Notes: generated by a model from the sequence alone, not told the origin. Positions 42,748 to 52,392 are shown, numbered from the stretch's first letter. The stretch is 64,000 nucleotides of DNA from an uncultured Phascolarctobacterium sp. (GCA_947630795.1 CANRJC010000007.1:1-64000); one strand, 5' to 3'. Numbers and translations are program-made.

Positions 42748-44076
42748 TCAGTTTAATGCTTCACTTTTAGCAGGCTTCGTTGATCTTAGCACAAACGATA
42801 ATCTGCCCAATCGTAATTTAAATTCTTTCGATGGGATGAAAGCTGTTTCCGGTCCTGTTTGCGGTTCTGTTTGCGGTATGAACCAATATACGTAATACGA
42901 GATAAAATATATCATGTAGACGAAGTTTATGTTGTACGGTTCCATAAGAGCCGCTATTTGAAATACAAAAAGCGTAATGATGCAAGCTTGTGCCTCATCG
43001 GTGTTTTGAAGTTTATGTAATTTACGATATACAAAAAACATTGCCGCCAAATAGAGGACCAAACACAATAGGCCGCCTTTACAGAGATAATCTAAGATCA
43101 AATTATGGGCGTGCATGGCAAATTTAAAACCGGTAAGTTGCTGAAAAACCCCTTGCTTCATGATGCCGAGCCCTAGAAACAAATTATCGCCGATGAGCGG
43201 GAAAACAGCATCCCACAATGCCGTTCTCCCGGAAAAAGTGATCTTCTTTCCGAGGACTTCCTCTATCAAAAAGGAAAACATTTTTTGCTGTTGCATTATA
43301 ACACAAATAAAAAACAGGGCCACATTGCCGCTAAGCAAGGAAAAAGTGTTGAATTTGATCGTTTTGACTTTTTTGATCAAAAACAATCCGATTAGTATCG
43401 TCATTACAACAGCAGAAGTAGTAGACTTCACAAGAATGGCGCTCAAAAGACAAGCAATATAAAGAGACCATTCACGCCATTTTTTTATCCCGCCTCTGAT
43501 ACTATACAAATCGGCTACCAAACAGGCAAACAAAAAATACGGCAAAAAGACATTTTTCTGGTGCAAAAGCCAATTCTTTCCCGTAAACCACACACCCGGT
43601 ATGCTCCCATATGTACTGTACATACCATCGGGAAACAACAGCACTGTCAAAAGGTTGCCATAGACAAGCACTTCTCCGAGCAACATGCCTCCCTTGAGCA
43701 GTTCTTCCGGTCTTCCTCGCATCCATTCAATTAACAAGCCAACGATAATAAGGGGACATAAGTAACCTACAAAACAAGCTTTTATATCACCGTGATTGAC
43801 GATCGTCGAAAAAAGCCATACCAAATCGATCAGTATGAACAGAACAAAAACGATCGGCAGATCCGTGTTATCGCTCAGTTTCCTTGAGAAACTGAGCTTT
43901 CTATAACGCCATAAAAAAAGGGCTACTACACTCAGTGCTGCTGCACTCCGAATCCCGTTCACTATAACTTGAGTAAGATCACTGCTTATATAGTCAAAAA
44001 ATGCCCATCTCATTGAAAATATAACTGCCAAAAAAAAGATCACGTAACTATGTAGTTTCAGTTTCAGTTTCCTCAT
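42748..44076 (-). CDS. O-antigen/capsule polymerase-like membrane protein (Wzy/O-antigen ligase family)
   Basis: About 442 residues with eleven or so hydrophobic segments. The long soluble loop typical of Wzy_C proteins lies near the C-terminal third: FSGRTALWDAVFPLIGDNLF then LGLGIMKQ and the histidine-bearing MHAHNLILDYLCKGG. This motif pair (GR..W followed by HNL.L) marks the Wzy/WaaL ligase-polymerase family. The start is taken at 44076 (MRKLKLKLH), with GAGGGGAG upstream; the frame is open 13 codons more. Last gene of the minus-strand capsule island, and probably polymerises repeat units in the inner membrane. Confidence 0.85.
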   Translation of the reverse strand: MRKLKLKLHSYVIFFLAVIFSMRWAFFDYISSDLTQVIVNGIRSAAALSVVALFLWRYRKLSFSRKLSDNTDLPIVFVLFILIDLVWLFSTIVNHGDIKACFVGYLCPLIIVGLLIEWMRGRPEELLKGGMLLGEVLVYGNLLTVLLFPDGMYSTYGSIPGVWFTGKNWLLHQKNVFLPYFLFACLVADLYSIRGGIKKWREWSLYIACLLSAILVKSTTSAVVMTILIGLFLIKKVKTIKFNTFSLLSGNVALFFICVIMQQQKMFSFLIEEVLGKKITFSGRTALWDAVFPLIGDNLFLGLGIMKQGVFQQLTGFKFAMHAHNLILDYLCKGGLLCLVLYLAAMFFVYRKLHKLQNTDEAQACIITLFVFQIAALMEPYNINFVYMIYFISYYVYWFIPQTEPQTGPETAFIPSKEFKLRLGRLSFVLRSTKPAKSEALN

Positions 44077-44115
44077 TACGATCGAGCTCCCCTCTAAAGA
44101 AGCGAAAACTGCCAT

Positions 44116-44435
44116 TTAGGATTTTATTTATCTCTGTTCTTCTGCCACGCTCTCCATAAATGCTCTTCATTCTTGTGGCCCCGATTATCTATCCTCTGAT
44201 CCGATCCCGCTCCCGGTACATAGTACCCATTTGAAAGGCGAGATGCCTTCCTTGAGGGCATAAATCTCTCTGCAGATCTCACTCGGCACAAACATTATGA
44301 GCTTCTGTCTGAGAACACAATATGAAAATAGATATTCGCCATGATCAAGTTTTAACATTTGTACTTGTTTATTATCGCCAATACGTATCTAAACTCCTTA
44401 CAAAGGAGTAGGCAGCACTTTTCGCTCCATGATTT
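44116..44435. other. Gap in the capsule island, no intact gene
   Basis: About 320 nt of AT-rich DNA. On the minus strand a 36-codon frame (about 44315-44208) has plausible protein-like composition (IYALKEGISPFKWVL) but no family assignment; it may be a gene remnant. Confidence 0.35.
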
Positions 44436-45497
44436 TTAAGACAAATCTTTCACTATCGCCCTTTTTACGATATATGCGACCATTAAGGGCCATATCCAAG
44501 GAAGCCGCAGCAAATACTTCAACACTATTTTCGGTTTGCGTAAATATACATTGCTTTTAGCCCATATGACCTCATTGAAATACGGTTTATTTTTCAATTC
44601 ACGCACAGCCTTAGCGATCTCTTTATATGGCATGTTGTTTGCCGAACTTAAATAAGATCTGTTCAAAGCTAGGGCATCCAAAACAAAGGCATGAAGTGCG
44701 TTTTTCAGGTCTTCTGACTCAATCCTTTTTCCCAAGCACTCATACACCTTGCTAACACAATAGTAATTTATGTAGGGCTTATCGATATTAAAAGCTTTTG
44801 AGATCGATGTCTCCAACATTCTGTAATGATAACCGCAAAATTTGTGGCCGGAAACTGTCTCTGCCTTGAGCATAACATTAAGATTAAAAATGAGATCTTC
44901 CAAGGCCCGTGCTTCGGTATCGAATTTTAGATCGTTATTTTTGAGGAAATTTCTGCTGTACAATTTGTCCCAAGGTGCAATCAGCGAATTTTCCCCGTAA
45001 AAGACTTCGGTTTCTTTGCGTTTAACAAAAAGTTTAGTGATGAACTGATTTCTTAGATTGTCGTCTAGGCGCCACAAAAATTCTTTTTTTAAATTTCTTT
45101 TTCTGATATGCCGATCGGGATATTCCTCTATCCGACCATCCGCGATCATTACATTCGCCGTTGCGGCTTCCATCCTGATGACAAAATTTTTGTAGTAGTC
45201 CGCATCTATCCAATCATCGGAATCGATAAACGATAACCATTGCCCGTTAGCTATCGCCATACCGTCATTTCTGGCTGCGCTCAACCCACCGTTTTGCTTA
45301 TGGATCGCTATGATCCTTTCGTCATTTGCCGCATATTCATCTAAAATAGCTCCGCAATTATCGGGGGAGCCATCGTCCACTGCTATTATTTCCAAGTTCT
45401 TATACGTTTGCCGAATCACACTGTCCAAACACTGCCGCAAATACGGTTCCACTTTATGTATCGGTATGATCACCGAGATCAGTGGATCGTTTTTCAT
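44436..45497 (-). CDS. Family 2 glycosyltransferase
   Basis: 353 residues. GT-A start LISVIIPIHKVEPYLRQCLD, then NLEIIAVDDGSPDNCGAI, AARNDGMAIANGQWLSFIDS with the DSDD metal motif, and a C-terminal helical part with basic residues near the end that could bind the membrane. It adds a sugar to the lipid-linked repeat unit; donor and acceptor cannot be read. AAGGGAG precedes the start. Non-coding spacers of about 240 and 360 nt on its two sides are unusually wide for a capsule operon. Confidence 0.9.
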   Translation of the reverse strand: MKNDPLISVIIPIHKVEPYLRQCLDSVIRQTYKNLEIIAVDDGSPDNCGAILDEYAANDERIIAIHKQNGGLSAARNDGMAIANGQWLSFIDSDDWIDADYYKNFVIRMEAATANVMIADGRIEEYPDRHIRKRNLKKEFLWRLDDNLRNQFITKLFVKRKETEVFYGENSLIAPWDKLYSRNFLKNNDLKFDTEARALEDLIFNLNVMLKAETVSGHKFCGYHYRMLETSISKAFNIDKPYINYYCVSKVYECLGKRIESEDLKNALHAFVLDALALNRSYLSSANNMPYKEIAKAVRELKNKPYFNEVIWAKSNVYLRKPKIVLKYLLRLPWIWPLMVAYIVKRAIVKDLS

Positions 45498-45734
45498 AAA
45501 TATGTCTCTCCCTTAAATATCCAGATTTATTTCTGATAAGATCTTTACTCTTCACTTCAGCTTTTCTTTATCATCAAAATATGAAGGGCCCTTTTCTTTT
45601 GTTATCGGTTCCTCACTCTTAAAATGAACCGCTCGCGTTGCGTTAAGCCATCGTTTTATCTTACCTATTAAAATCAGCTTACTAAAATATCTGCTGACCT
45701 AAATTTTAGCAAATCGATATTTGTCAATTTAAGA

Positions 45735-46781
45735 TCATTTCTTTTCTAAAAGATCCAGATATCTTTCCAAACACCAGACCATCCATTTTTGATCCCCTGT
45801 CATATTATCTGTGCAGTGGGGCCAAAATTCGGGGCGGACGGGGCCGCCCCATGCTGCGAACCATTCATCGGTCGGGCGAGGCATGGGGATCTTCGGCGGC
45901 AAATTTTCCCCTGGATAGAGCTTGGCAAATGCTTCCCGAATAACATACTTGCTCTCTCCCCGCCGTATCCGTTCCTTATCCAGAGGAGCGGCTAAATATG
46001 TCTCCGAATACGGGCCCACAAACTGCAGACCTGCTGTTTGACAAGCATTGTTATATGTTCCCAACGCTTCCTGCCGAAAATATTTGTTGATGAACTCGTG
46101 CCCGTCGATGTGCCCGTCTTTTTCGAATTCGATGAACGGCTCCAAGATCAACTTCGGATCTTTCAGCACCCTGTAAGGCATGATGTAAGCGTATCTTTCC
46201 ACGAACTCGGAAAACAACCAATCTTTCGCCAACAGACCGTCCATACCGCCGTAAATAATATCGGCATTCTCTCCGAAGATGAATTTGCTATACCCTGCCT
46301 CTGCCGCTCTTTGAGCGGCGCAATATATCTGGGCCTCGATGGAATGGATAGGAGCTCCCTTGTGCTTCATCAAGGCGGCGCTCGCCTTCTCTACATTTTC
46401 CCATGTCAGGTCGAGAACTTCGTGTTTCAGACCGTTGAGTTTCGCCCAATGGGAAGCCTGCGTACTTTCATCGATCAGTTTTTTGCCGGGAATGACGCAA
46501 CGAAAAGTCATCGCCTTAGTACCCTGCGGTGCAAATCTAGCCAGGAGCGCCGAATCGATGCCTCCGCTTAAAGCGAGGACGGCCCTGCCGTCTGCACAAG
46601 CGTCCGCCATCTTTTGTCGAAGGGCTGCTATCAGTTCATCGGAATTTTTTACGGGGAGCCGAGAGAAGGAGATATCGCAAATATTACAGCTTTTCTCTTC
46701 TGAAAAAGCTCTTTCGCGATCAAACACATACCGATACATCAAATAGGAACTTGAACAATATGCCCTATCTTCTTCAGCCAT
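45735..46781 (-). CDS. Asparagine synthetase-like ATP-PPi ligase without glutaminase domain
   Basis: 348 residues. The PP-loop RAVLALSGGIDSALLARF and the downstream KFIFGENADIIYGGMDGL identify the AsnB synthetase domain. The N-terminal glutamine amidotransferase domain of true AsnB is absent; instead about 60 residues with two cysteines (SCNICDI) precede. Similar lone domains in sugar loci amidate or aminate sugars using ammonia or a partner (WbpG-like), so an N-sugar modification is possible. The start is ATG 46781 with GGGAG 9 nt upstream. It follows the CapA gene by 18 nt. Confidence 0.85.
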   Translation of the reverse strand: MAEEDRAYCSSSYLMYRYVFDRERAFSEEKSCNICDISFSRLPVKNSDELIAALRQKMADACADGRAVLALSGGIDSALLARFAPQGTKAMTFRCVIPGKKLIDESTQASHWAKLNGLKHEVLDLTWENVEKASAALMKHKGAPIHSIEAQIYCAAQRAAEAGYSKFIFGENADIIYGGMDGLLAKDWLFSEFVERYAYIMPYRVLKDPKLILEPFIEFEKDGHIDGHEFINKYFRQEALGTYNNACQTAGLQFVGPYSETYLAAPLDKERIRRGESKYVIREAFAKLYPGENLPPKIPMPRPTDEWFAAWGGPVRPEFWPHCTDNMTGDQKWMVWCLERYLDLLEKK

Positions 46782-46799
46782 GACTCTAGCTCCCAAAGT

Positions 46800-48104
46800 T
46801 CAAACGATTACTTCGATTATTCCGTGTCGGCGTCTAAATTCGGTGTGATAAGGTTTGCTGATCTCCTGTAGATATTGGAATAAAAATTCCGAATCTTGTT
46901 CATTGGCCTCTCCGGGAAATCCTTTATAAGTGTCCGTAAAATGCAGCTCTATAGGTTTCAACTTGATAGACTGCAAAGCCTTATTTTGAAATTCAACACA
47001 GGGGATGACCGAATAATAATTATTGCGGTCTGTTTCCAACCCGATCGTCCAGCGCTTACTCTTGACCGCCAGACATTCGCTTATCGACCACTTCCTGTCA
47101 TATCCGTATTTATCCCAAAAATCATCAGGAAGCCGCTCGACAAGATCATTATGAAAAATAAAATTACCCAAAGAATAAAAGATCGGTCTGTTTTTATATA
47201 TTTCTATAGGTTGGAGACGGTGCGTACCACCTCCAAATACAACATCCCCTCCTGCATCAATGCATTTCCTGTACAGATCTTCGCAAAAATAATCCGGCTC
47301 AGTATAAGAGTCATGCTTTATCTGATGAGCATGCCCCATGACCACGACGAAATCGGCGTTCTCTCTTGCTTCTTTTATAGCATCAAGCACTCTCTTTTCA
47401 TCGGCAACATCAGTCGTTGTGCTCTTACCTGCTCGGTCACTTTCCTTAAAGAAAATACCGCCGAAATTAAATGCATCAGGCTCTTCCGGTGGTAGCGAGC
47501 CTATTTTTCTCGCATTGTCGCGTTCCCCGTTGATAAAAGTATTTTTTGCGATCTGCTTCAGGATTTGCATCTCATAGGAATTGATATAGAATACTTCCTT
47601 GTGCCTGACGCCATTCACCCCTGGCCTTGCGGGGAAGTAGCGATTTCCGTCGCCGGCTCGAGCTGCATCGATGAAAGAAGCAGTAAAATCCACCAAAGCA
47701 AAAATCTTATAGTGCCCGCTATCATCTACTAGTTTTAAATAAGCCGGTCGAGCAGCCTCTGTAAGACTCCCTCCTATCCCGGCGAAAACGAGCTTATTTC
47801 TCTTGAGTACATCACATGTACACATCAATCCGTTGTGAGAAACATCCATGCTATGATTATTGGCACAGCCTACCAAATTGAATCCGAGCCTCTTCAGATC
47901 TTCCGCCACATCCGGCTGCGAACATATCCATTGGCCACCGCAAAACGGGGAAGCATAACAACTATCCTCCACTAATACGGTCTCTAAATTAACGCATCTG
48001 GCTTCACCCCGTCCGATGAACTTCCTGATAGACTCAATATCATAATCATTCGGAAATCGTTTTATCAGCAGTGCATCCCCGCAAGCAGTTATCACTGCTC
48101 TCAT
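46800..48104 (-). CDS. CapA/PgsA-type metallophosphatase-fold protein
   Basis: 434 residues of the CapA (poly-gamma-glutamate synthesis) family: VITACGDALL at the start, CVNLETVLV, VGCANNHSMDVSHNGL, VVMGHAHQIKHDSY and FGGGTHRLQPIEIYKNRPIF with YSLGNFIFH. These are the metal ligands of a calcineurin-like fold. No signal peptide or membrane anchor, unlike classic CapA. Its start overlaps the end of the TagD-like gene as ATGA (48101-48104). Role in this capsule unknown; a hydrolase or transferase on a phospho or peptide substituent is plausible. Confidence 0.88.
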   Translation of the reverse strand: MRAVITACGDALLIKRFPNDYDIESIRKFIGRGEARCVNLETVLVEDSCYASPFCGGQWICSQPDVAEDLKRLGFNLVGCANNHSMDVSHNGLMCTCDVLKRNKLVFAGIGGSLTEAARPAYLKLVDDSGHYKIFALVDFTASFIDAARAGDGNRYFPARPGVNGVRHKEVFYINSYEMQILKQIAKNTFINGERDNARKIGSLPPEEPDAFNFGGIFFKESDRAGKSTTTDVADEKRVLDAIKEARENADFVVVMGHAHQIKHDSYTEPDYFCEDLYRKCIDAGGDVVFGGGTHRLQPIEIYKNRPIFYSLGNFIFHNDLVERLPDDFWDKYGYDRKWSISECLAVKSKRWTIGLETDRNNYYSVIPCVEFQNKALQSIKLKPIELHFTDTYKGFPGEANEQDSEFLFQYLQEISKPYHTEFRRRHGIIEVIV

Positions 48105-48538
48105 TTGACATCCTCCCAGTCCTCATTTCCTCTGATCGCCTTCAATGCATTTCCGATCTTTGTAGAAGAAATTCCTTTGGTATAGGGAAAATAGACGATG
48201 CGTATCCCCTCTTCGGCAAATTGCTTTTCGAAATTTCTCCATTTTGGAGTGTCGTACCAATCATCCCCAACGAACATTATCTTTGCCCCCAACTTTTTGC
48301 ATGCGGTCAGCTTATCCATGTCGTATTGGGGAACTGCAGCATCCACATATTTACAGCTGCGGACCAACTCGATGCGATCCTCGAAAGGTATCACGGTATG
48401 TTTGCCTTTGTAGGACACAAACTCGTCTACCGTTACACCCACTATCAGTTTATCACACATTCCCTTGGCATTTTTTAAAAGATTCAAATGCCCGATGTGA
48501 AAAAGATCATAGACCCCGGTCGTGTATCCGATCAACAT
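48101..48538 (-). CDS. Glycerol-3-phosphate cytidylyltransferase-like protein (TagD family)
   Basis: 145 residues. The nucleotidyltransferase signature is IGYTTGVYDLFHIGHLNLL (HxGH), followed by FEDRIELVRSCKYVDAAVPQ, KIMFVGDDWYDTPKW and YTKGISSTKIGNAL, which closely follow TagD. It would make CDP-glycerol or a related CDP-polyol for transfer to the polymer. The LicD protein encoded just upstream is the likely user. Confidence 0.87.
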   Translation of the reverse strand: MLIGYTTGVYDLFHIGHLNLLKNAKGMCDKLIVGVTVDEFVSYKGKHTVIPFEDRIELVRSCKYVDAAVPQYDMDKLTACKKLGAKIMFVGDDWYDTPKWRNFEKQFAEEGIRIVYFPYTKGISSTKIGNALKAIRGNEDWEDVK

Positions 48539-48559
48539 ATGTGTAACTCTCCCTTCTCT

Positions 48560-49438
48560 TTAAGTATCTCTGTCCCCATTGTCCACAGGTAAGAAATCAT
48601 GTCCAAATCTTTCCGATTCCGGCGGAGGAGTCATATAGTCCCCGTAGTGCTGAGTTAGATAAGTATCGTAATCCTTTGGCCCGCGTAACTGCAAACCTTC
48701 AAATTCATAGAAGGCTCCTTCGCCGAACATATCTTTGCGATAAATATCCTTTACGCCCTTAGGTCCCATACCTTCCATGATCCATCCACCGCCATGAAGG
48801 TACCATTCAGATCGACGAGTCGGATATTGTTTCAAAGTATTATCTAAGGCATACCATCTTGCATCTTTTGAAAACAGTTTCCCGATCTTGACGTGTTTTC
48901 CGATATAAACAAGAAATTTTACTATTTTGCTACGTCTCACTGCGTTGAGAGGTACCTTTTCTTCGAAAACAGAGTAGGAATACAGTGCTCGCATTGCCAA
49001 CACTCTGAAAGGATGCAGCCAAAACAAAATAGGGTTCTTGGGCATACCGTCCCAAGGAAGAATATCGATCGACAGATTCTCTTCTCGCAGTTTTCCCCTG
49101 CCGGTTATTTCAACTTTAATTCGGCTCGTAGATAACTTTGAGTAATAATAAACATAATTGCGGTCAAGAAGATAATTTTCCAAACGAATAGGCCCATGGA
49201 AATATTCCGGGGCCTTCTTGATCAACTTGTCATAATCTTCTCTGGGCAACATGAAATCCGCGTCGTCATCCCACGGAATGAACCCTTTATGGCGAATAGC
49301 CCCCAACATCGTTCCCCCGATCATGAAGTATTGGAGGTGCTCTTTCTCGCATACTTCCTTGAAAGCTTTGATCAGTTTGAGTTCTTCAAGTTGTATTTTT
49401 CGTATCTTTTTCAGGTCTAACTTGCCAACAGCGCTCAT
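48560..49438 (-). CDS. LicD family phosphotransferase
   Basis: 292 residues. The diagnostic stretch is YFMIGGTMLGAIRHKGFIPW followed by DDDADFML, the nucleotidyltransferase-like active site of LicD proteins. These transfer phosphocholine, phosphoribitol or phosphoglycerol from CDP donors to glycans. With the TagD-like gene 21 nt downstream, a phosphoglycerol substituent is the best guess. No choline kinase gene is seen here. Confidence 0.9.
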   Translation of the reverse strand: MSAVGKLDLKKIRKIQLEELKLIKAFKEVCEKEHLQYFMIGGTMLGAIRHKGFIPWDDDADFMLPREDYDKLIKKAPEYFHGPIRLENYLLDRNYVYYYSKLSTSRIKVEITGRGKLREENLSIDILPWDGMPKNPILFWLHPFRVLAMRALYSYSVFEEKVPLNAVRRSKIVKFLVYIGKHVKIGKLFSKDARWYALDNTLKQYPTRRSEWYLHGGGWIMEGMGPKGVKDIYRKDMFGEGAFYEFEGLQLRGPKDYDTYLTQHYGDYMTPPPESERFGHDFLPVDNGDRDT

Positions 49439-49576
49439 TTTTCTTTCCCTTTCAATTGCCTTAAGCCCGCGGCACTTTTATGGTTTCATGATTTCGATCT
49501 AACTGATTATTACGCTATCATCATTTCTGCGAAGACAGCGATGAAAGCACTGATCACGGAAACAGTCGTTATTAAA

Positions 49577-50617
49577 CTATGAATGTATTGAGCTTCCTTT
49601 TTTGCTCATGTTACGAATGTAGGCCATTTTTTTATACCTATGCTTCAGAGGAAGTACGTAAAGAGAGAGCACATGGGCAGTCCACACAGCAACTGCTTTG
49701 GGAACTGCATGACAAAAAATCGTATACACCTTGTTCAACATCGGTCGAGTATCTTCCCAAAGTTTTTGGCTATTCCACGGTGTCAATTTTCTGTATTCTA
49801 AATATCTATCAGCGTATGGATGCTCACAGCCCTGCATCCAAGGCCTCACCGGCAAATAAAAATTGCTCACAAAATGGATCAGTACAGGGTCTCTTCTTGC
49901 TGCCTCCACTTCTTCCGCTGTGTAAAAGTTTTTTACGCCTTTTGCATAACAGAATTGTTTATAGGTAAAAGCGTATATCATAGTAAGTGCGTTAAAGCGC
50001 AATGGAATGCGTAATATTTGCCCGTTGAACACTGCATTTAAAACACCTTCATCCGGAAAGGGTATATATCCACCCTGACTTTGTATAAAAGCCAAAAATT
50101 TTCTCTCTGCCTCCATCTGCCGCCAACGCTTCAAGTTGACGAGCATGACACCCGAATTGTAATATGTTCCGTCTTTTTCAAGGCCCAATTGAGTGCGCAA
50201 ATTCGAATTTTGACAACAATCCGCCATCCCCACCGCATAATCGGAGATATCTATATCCCACAGTTCTTTGATTGATTTGAGAATTATCGTATCGCAGTCT
50301 AAATAAATTGCCTTTTCGACTTTCTGCGGTAATAATGATGCAATAAAAAGCCTGCCGCAGGTAGCCATCCTGTTGTATTGCGGTATCTCTACATTGACCC
50401 CTGCCAACTCGTTCAAATCGGGCATGACCAGCATTACGAGCTCCCTGCCATACCCTTCCGCAAGGTGCAATAACTTTGTTTTGCTTTCAGCCGAAATATG
50501 ATCTTCGATCAAGTAGACTTTAAGTTCATCTATGTCTCGGTTGTTTTCATACAGAGATACCAACGAAGTTGCGAAAACCTCAGCAAAACGCTCATCTGCA
50601 TTGTATACTACGATCAT
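49577..50617 (-). CDS. Family 8 glycosyltransferase
   Basis: 346 residues. GT8 features: IVVYNADERFAEVFATSLVS, IPQYNRMATCGRLFIASLLP, the DxD motif KAIYLDCDTIILKSIKELWD, and YYNSGVMLVNLKRWR. A C-terminal hydrophobic and basic stretch (VWTAHVLSLYVLPLKHRYKK) may anchor it at the membrane. These retaining enzymes usually transfer galactose or glucose in lipopolysaccharide or capsule units. Confidence 0.9.
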   Translation of the reverse strand: MIVVYNADERFAEVFATSLVSLYENNRDIDELKVYLIEDHISAESKTKLLHLAEGYGRELVMLVMPDLNELAGVNVEIPQYNRMATCGRLFIASLLPQKVEKAIYLDCDTIILKSIKELWDIDISDYAVGMADCCQNSNLRTQLGLEKDGTYYNSGVMLVNLKRWRQMEAERKFLAFIQSQGGYIPFPDEGVLNAVFNGQILRIPLRFNALTMIYAFTYKQFCYAKGVKNFYTAEEVEAARRDPVLIHFVSNFYLPVRPWMQGCEHPYADRYLEYRKLTPWNSQKLWEDTRPMLNKVYTIFCHAVPKAVAVWTAHVLSLYVLPLKHRYKKMAYIRNMSKKGSSIHS

Positions 50618-50731
50618 GCTTCAATACCCACTTTTCCTCAGCATAACCAAATATCTTTACACCCTTTCGATACTCCCCATTTTGCAGTCACTACCATACA
50701 TGCTCCACGATAGTGCTGCTATCTCAAAACT

Positions 50732-51394
50732 TCAACAATTTCTGCCTGCCAAAATATACTTTATAGTTAACCAAATGATCTTCAGATCGGTCAAAAAGCC
50801 CCGCTCCCGAATATACTTGTAGTCCAATTCCAGTTGATCCTCATAACTCATCTTGGTAGTGTCCGTGATCTGCCAATAACATGACAGTCCCGGCTTCACC
50901 AGAAGCCGATCATCCGGAAGCGACTTCTGCTCCGACGGTATAAATGGACGAGGTCCGATCACCGTCATGCTGCCAATCAAAAGATTGATAGCTTGCGGTA
51001 TCTCATCCAAATACGTGCGCCGCAAAATTTTGCCGACCCGCGTGACTCGCGGATCATCGGTCAGTTTAAAGTGTACACTGCTGTACTCGTTCTTTTCCAT
51101 CAAATCATACTTGCAGTCATCAGAGCCTACGTACATAGTCCTGTACTTGACCATCGGAAATCTCCGACCGCCCAGACCCACTCTTTCCTGGATAAAGAAG
51201 GGGTTACCGAAGTCATCCGTCATAATAATGACGGCAATAACGATATAAACCGGAATCCCTACCGTAAAGCATAATAGTGCTACCAAAATGTCAAATAACC
51301 TTTTTATACAGTCATAGATAGGCTTTGGTCTCACTTCATGCCTTTTCTCATAAGGACTGCTTTGATTGCATTCAGTATGAGCTCGATGCCTCAT
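50732..51394 (-). CDS. Undecaprenyl-phosphate sugar phosphotransferase (initiating transferase)
   Basis: 220 residues of the bacterial sugar transferase family (WbaP/RfbP C-terminal domain type). A single hydrophobic re-entrant segment (YDCIKRLFDILVALLCFTVG) is followed by the catalytic core: PFFIQERVGLGGRRFPMVKY with the RTM that follows, TRVGKILRRTYLDEIPQAIN, VIGPRPFIPSE and VKPGLSCYWQITDTTKMS. It loads the first sugar phosphate onto undecaprenyl phosphate. The start ATG 51394 has AAGGAG 8 nt upstream and overlaps the stop of the decayed ugd frame as ATGA. Confidence 0.92.
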   Translation of the reverse strand: MRHRAHTECNQSSPYEKRHEVRPKPIYDCIKRLFDILVALLCFTVGIPVYIVIAVIIMTDDFGNPFFIQERVGLGGRRFPMVKYRTMYVGSDDCKYDLMEKNEYSSVHFKLTDDPRVTRVGKILRRTYLDEIPQAINLLIGSMTVIGPRPFIPSEQKSLPDDRLLVKPGLSCYWQITDTTKMSYEDQLELDYKYIRERGFLTDLKIIWLTIKYILAGRNC

Positions 51395-51498
51395 GCCTGT
51401 GTCTCCTTGCGCTCTTCTTGCAGTCGCCGACACAACTCCCGCTCTCGCCATTTTTCTGCACATCTCAATCGCTTATTATGCTTAGGGTACTGCTCTAT

Positions 51499-51613
51499 GT
51501 TCACCCTCTCCACCTTTTCCGCCGTGATATCTGCGACATACAACTTCTGTTGCCGCCAAAAGCACAGCAAGGGACAGGCCCACGTAGCCTGTCCCCGCTA
51601 TGGCGATCTTCAT
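51499..51613 (-). pseudogene. ugd: Frameshifted N-terminal remnant of UDP-glucose/UDP-mannose-type dehydrogenase
   Basis: Minus strand from ATG 51613 gives MKIAIAGTGYVGLSLAVLL followed by AATEVV, the unmistakable NAD-binding start of Ugd. After codon 25 the similarity continues one frame over as VADITAEKVERVN (to about 51499), so a frameshift is present. The rest (over 300 codons) is missing. The shifted frame runs on to a TGA that overlaps the ATG of the sugar transferase. No ribosome binding site is visible. Confidence 0.8.
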
Positions 51614-52185
51614 TTCGTTATCGTTAGCAGAATTAGTCAACTCCCATTACCCCCCCATTTTTTAATCCTGTTGCTCTGGGCAAAGAGGTCATCTATCGAA
51701 ACAATAGCCCGCTGTCATTGCCGATCGCGGTATCGTCTCAGCTGGCAAAGTTTAAAATCATCTGATTTTCTAAACTTTTGCTGCATTTACAAAATTAAAC
51801 AGATTCCGAAAGTGTTTTTACTTTTGGCTATAGGGTCGCCAAAGGACTGAAATACATGCGAAACGGCCAAAATGATTTTTAAGTTTAATCTTCTTATTTT
51901 CGAACACCAAAAGGTGCCGACCGTATTTTCTTATCGCCTCGCACCTTAAGACACACGCCCATCCGCCATCACTCCCTATTTATTTATATATTATACCATG
52001 TTTACCATTGTGATTACAACGATATACTTTTCTCACGCTAATATCTCACATCAATAAAAGGTCCTGCATTTAACTGATCGTTCACGCCATTCCCGCTCAA
52101 ATTCATCATATTTCATTTTTATGAGTGAGACAAAAACGAAAGCTCGCAGTTTTAAGCGAATCAATGAAGGGCATGAATTAGGCTT
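51614..52185. other. Leader and intergenic region of the capsule island
   Basis: AT-rich. Besides the promoter and leader hairpin described, a short minus-strand frame ending near 51637 (AIVSIDDLFAQSNRIKKWG) looks protein-like and may be the tail of another decayed gene. I could not assign it. Confidence 0.35.
51990..52019 (-). promoter_or_regulatory. Promoter of the capsule island
   Basis: Minus strand TTGTAA (52019-52014), 18-nt spacer and TATAAT (51995-51990), with TGG before the -10. The transcript would start near 51983 and contain AAGGTGC/GCACCTT (between about 51941 and 51910) in its leader. Confidence 0.7.
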
Positions 52186-52392
52186 TCATATGATCGTCTC
52201 TTTGCCTAGCGCATGCGGATCGACGAGCTGCATAAAAATTTTTTGCTCTCTTTGCGCAAGAGCATCCCCCTTGCTTTTGAACATAAAACGAAATGCAGCC
52301 ATGTCGGCAACGGCGGATAAAATTTTTACGTCCGAGCCGCTGATGCGCCGCTTTTTTATAACGTTCGCCCCGAAAACGAAAAACGTCCGCAC
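52186..52392 (-). CDS. Possible small protein with start in a hairpin
   Basis: 68 residues, starting GTG 52392 (RTFFVFGANVIKKRRISGSD), no known family. AAGGAG lies 9 nt upstream. The region CGTCCGCA ... TGCGGACG (8 bp, about 52382-52414) places the ribosome binding site in a loop and the start codon in the 3' arm, a layout that could control translation. Evidence is only these signals. Confidence 0.35.
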   Translation of the reverse strand: MRTFFVFGANVIKKRRISGSDVKILSAVADMAAFRFMFKSKGDALAQREQKIFMQLVDPHALGKETII

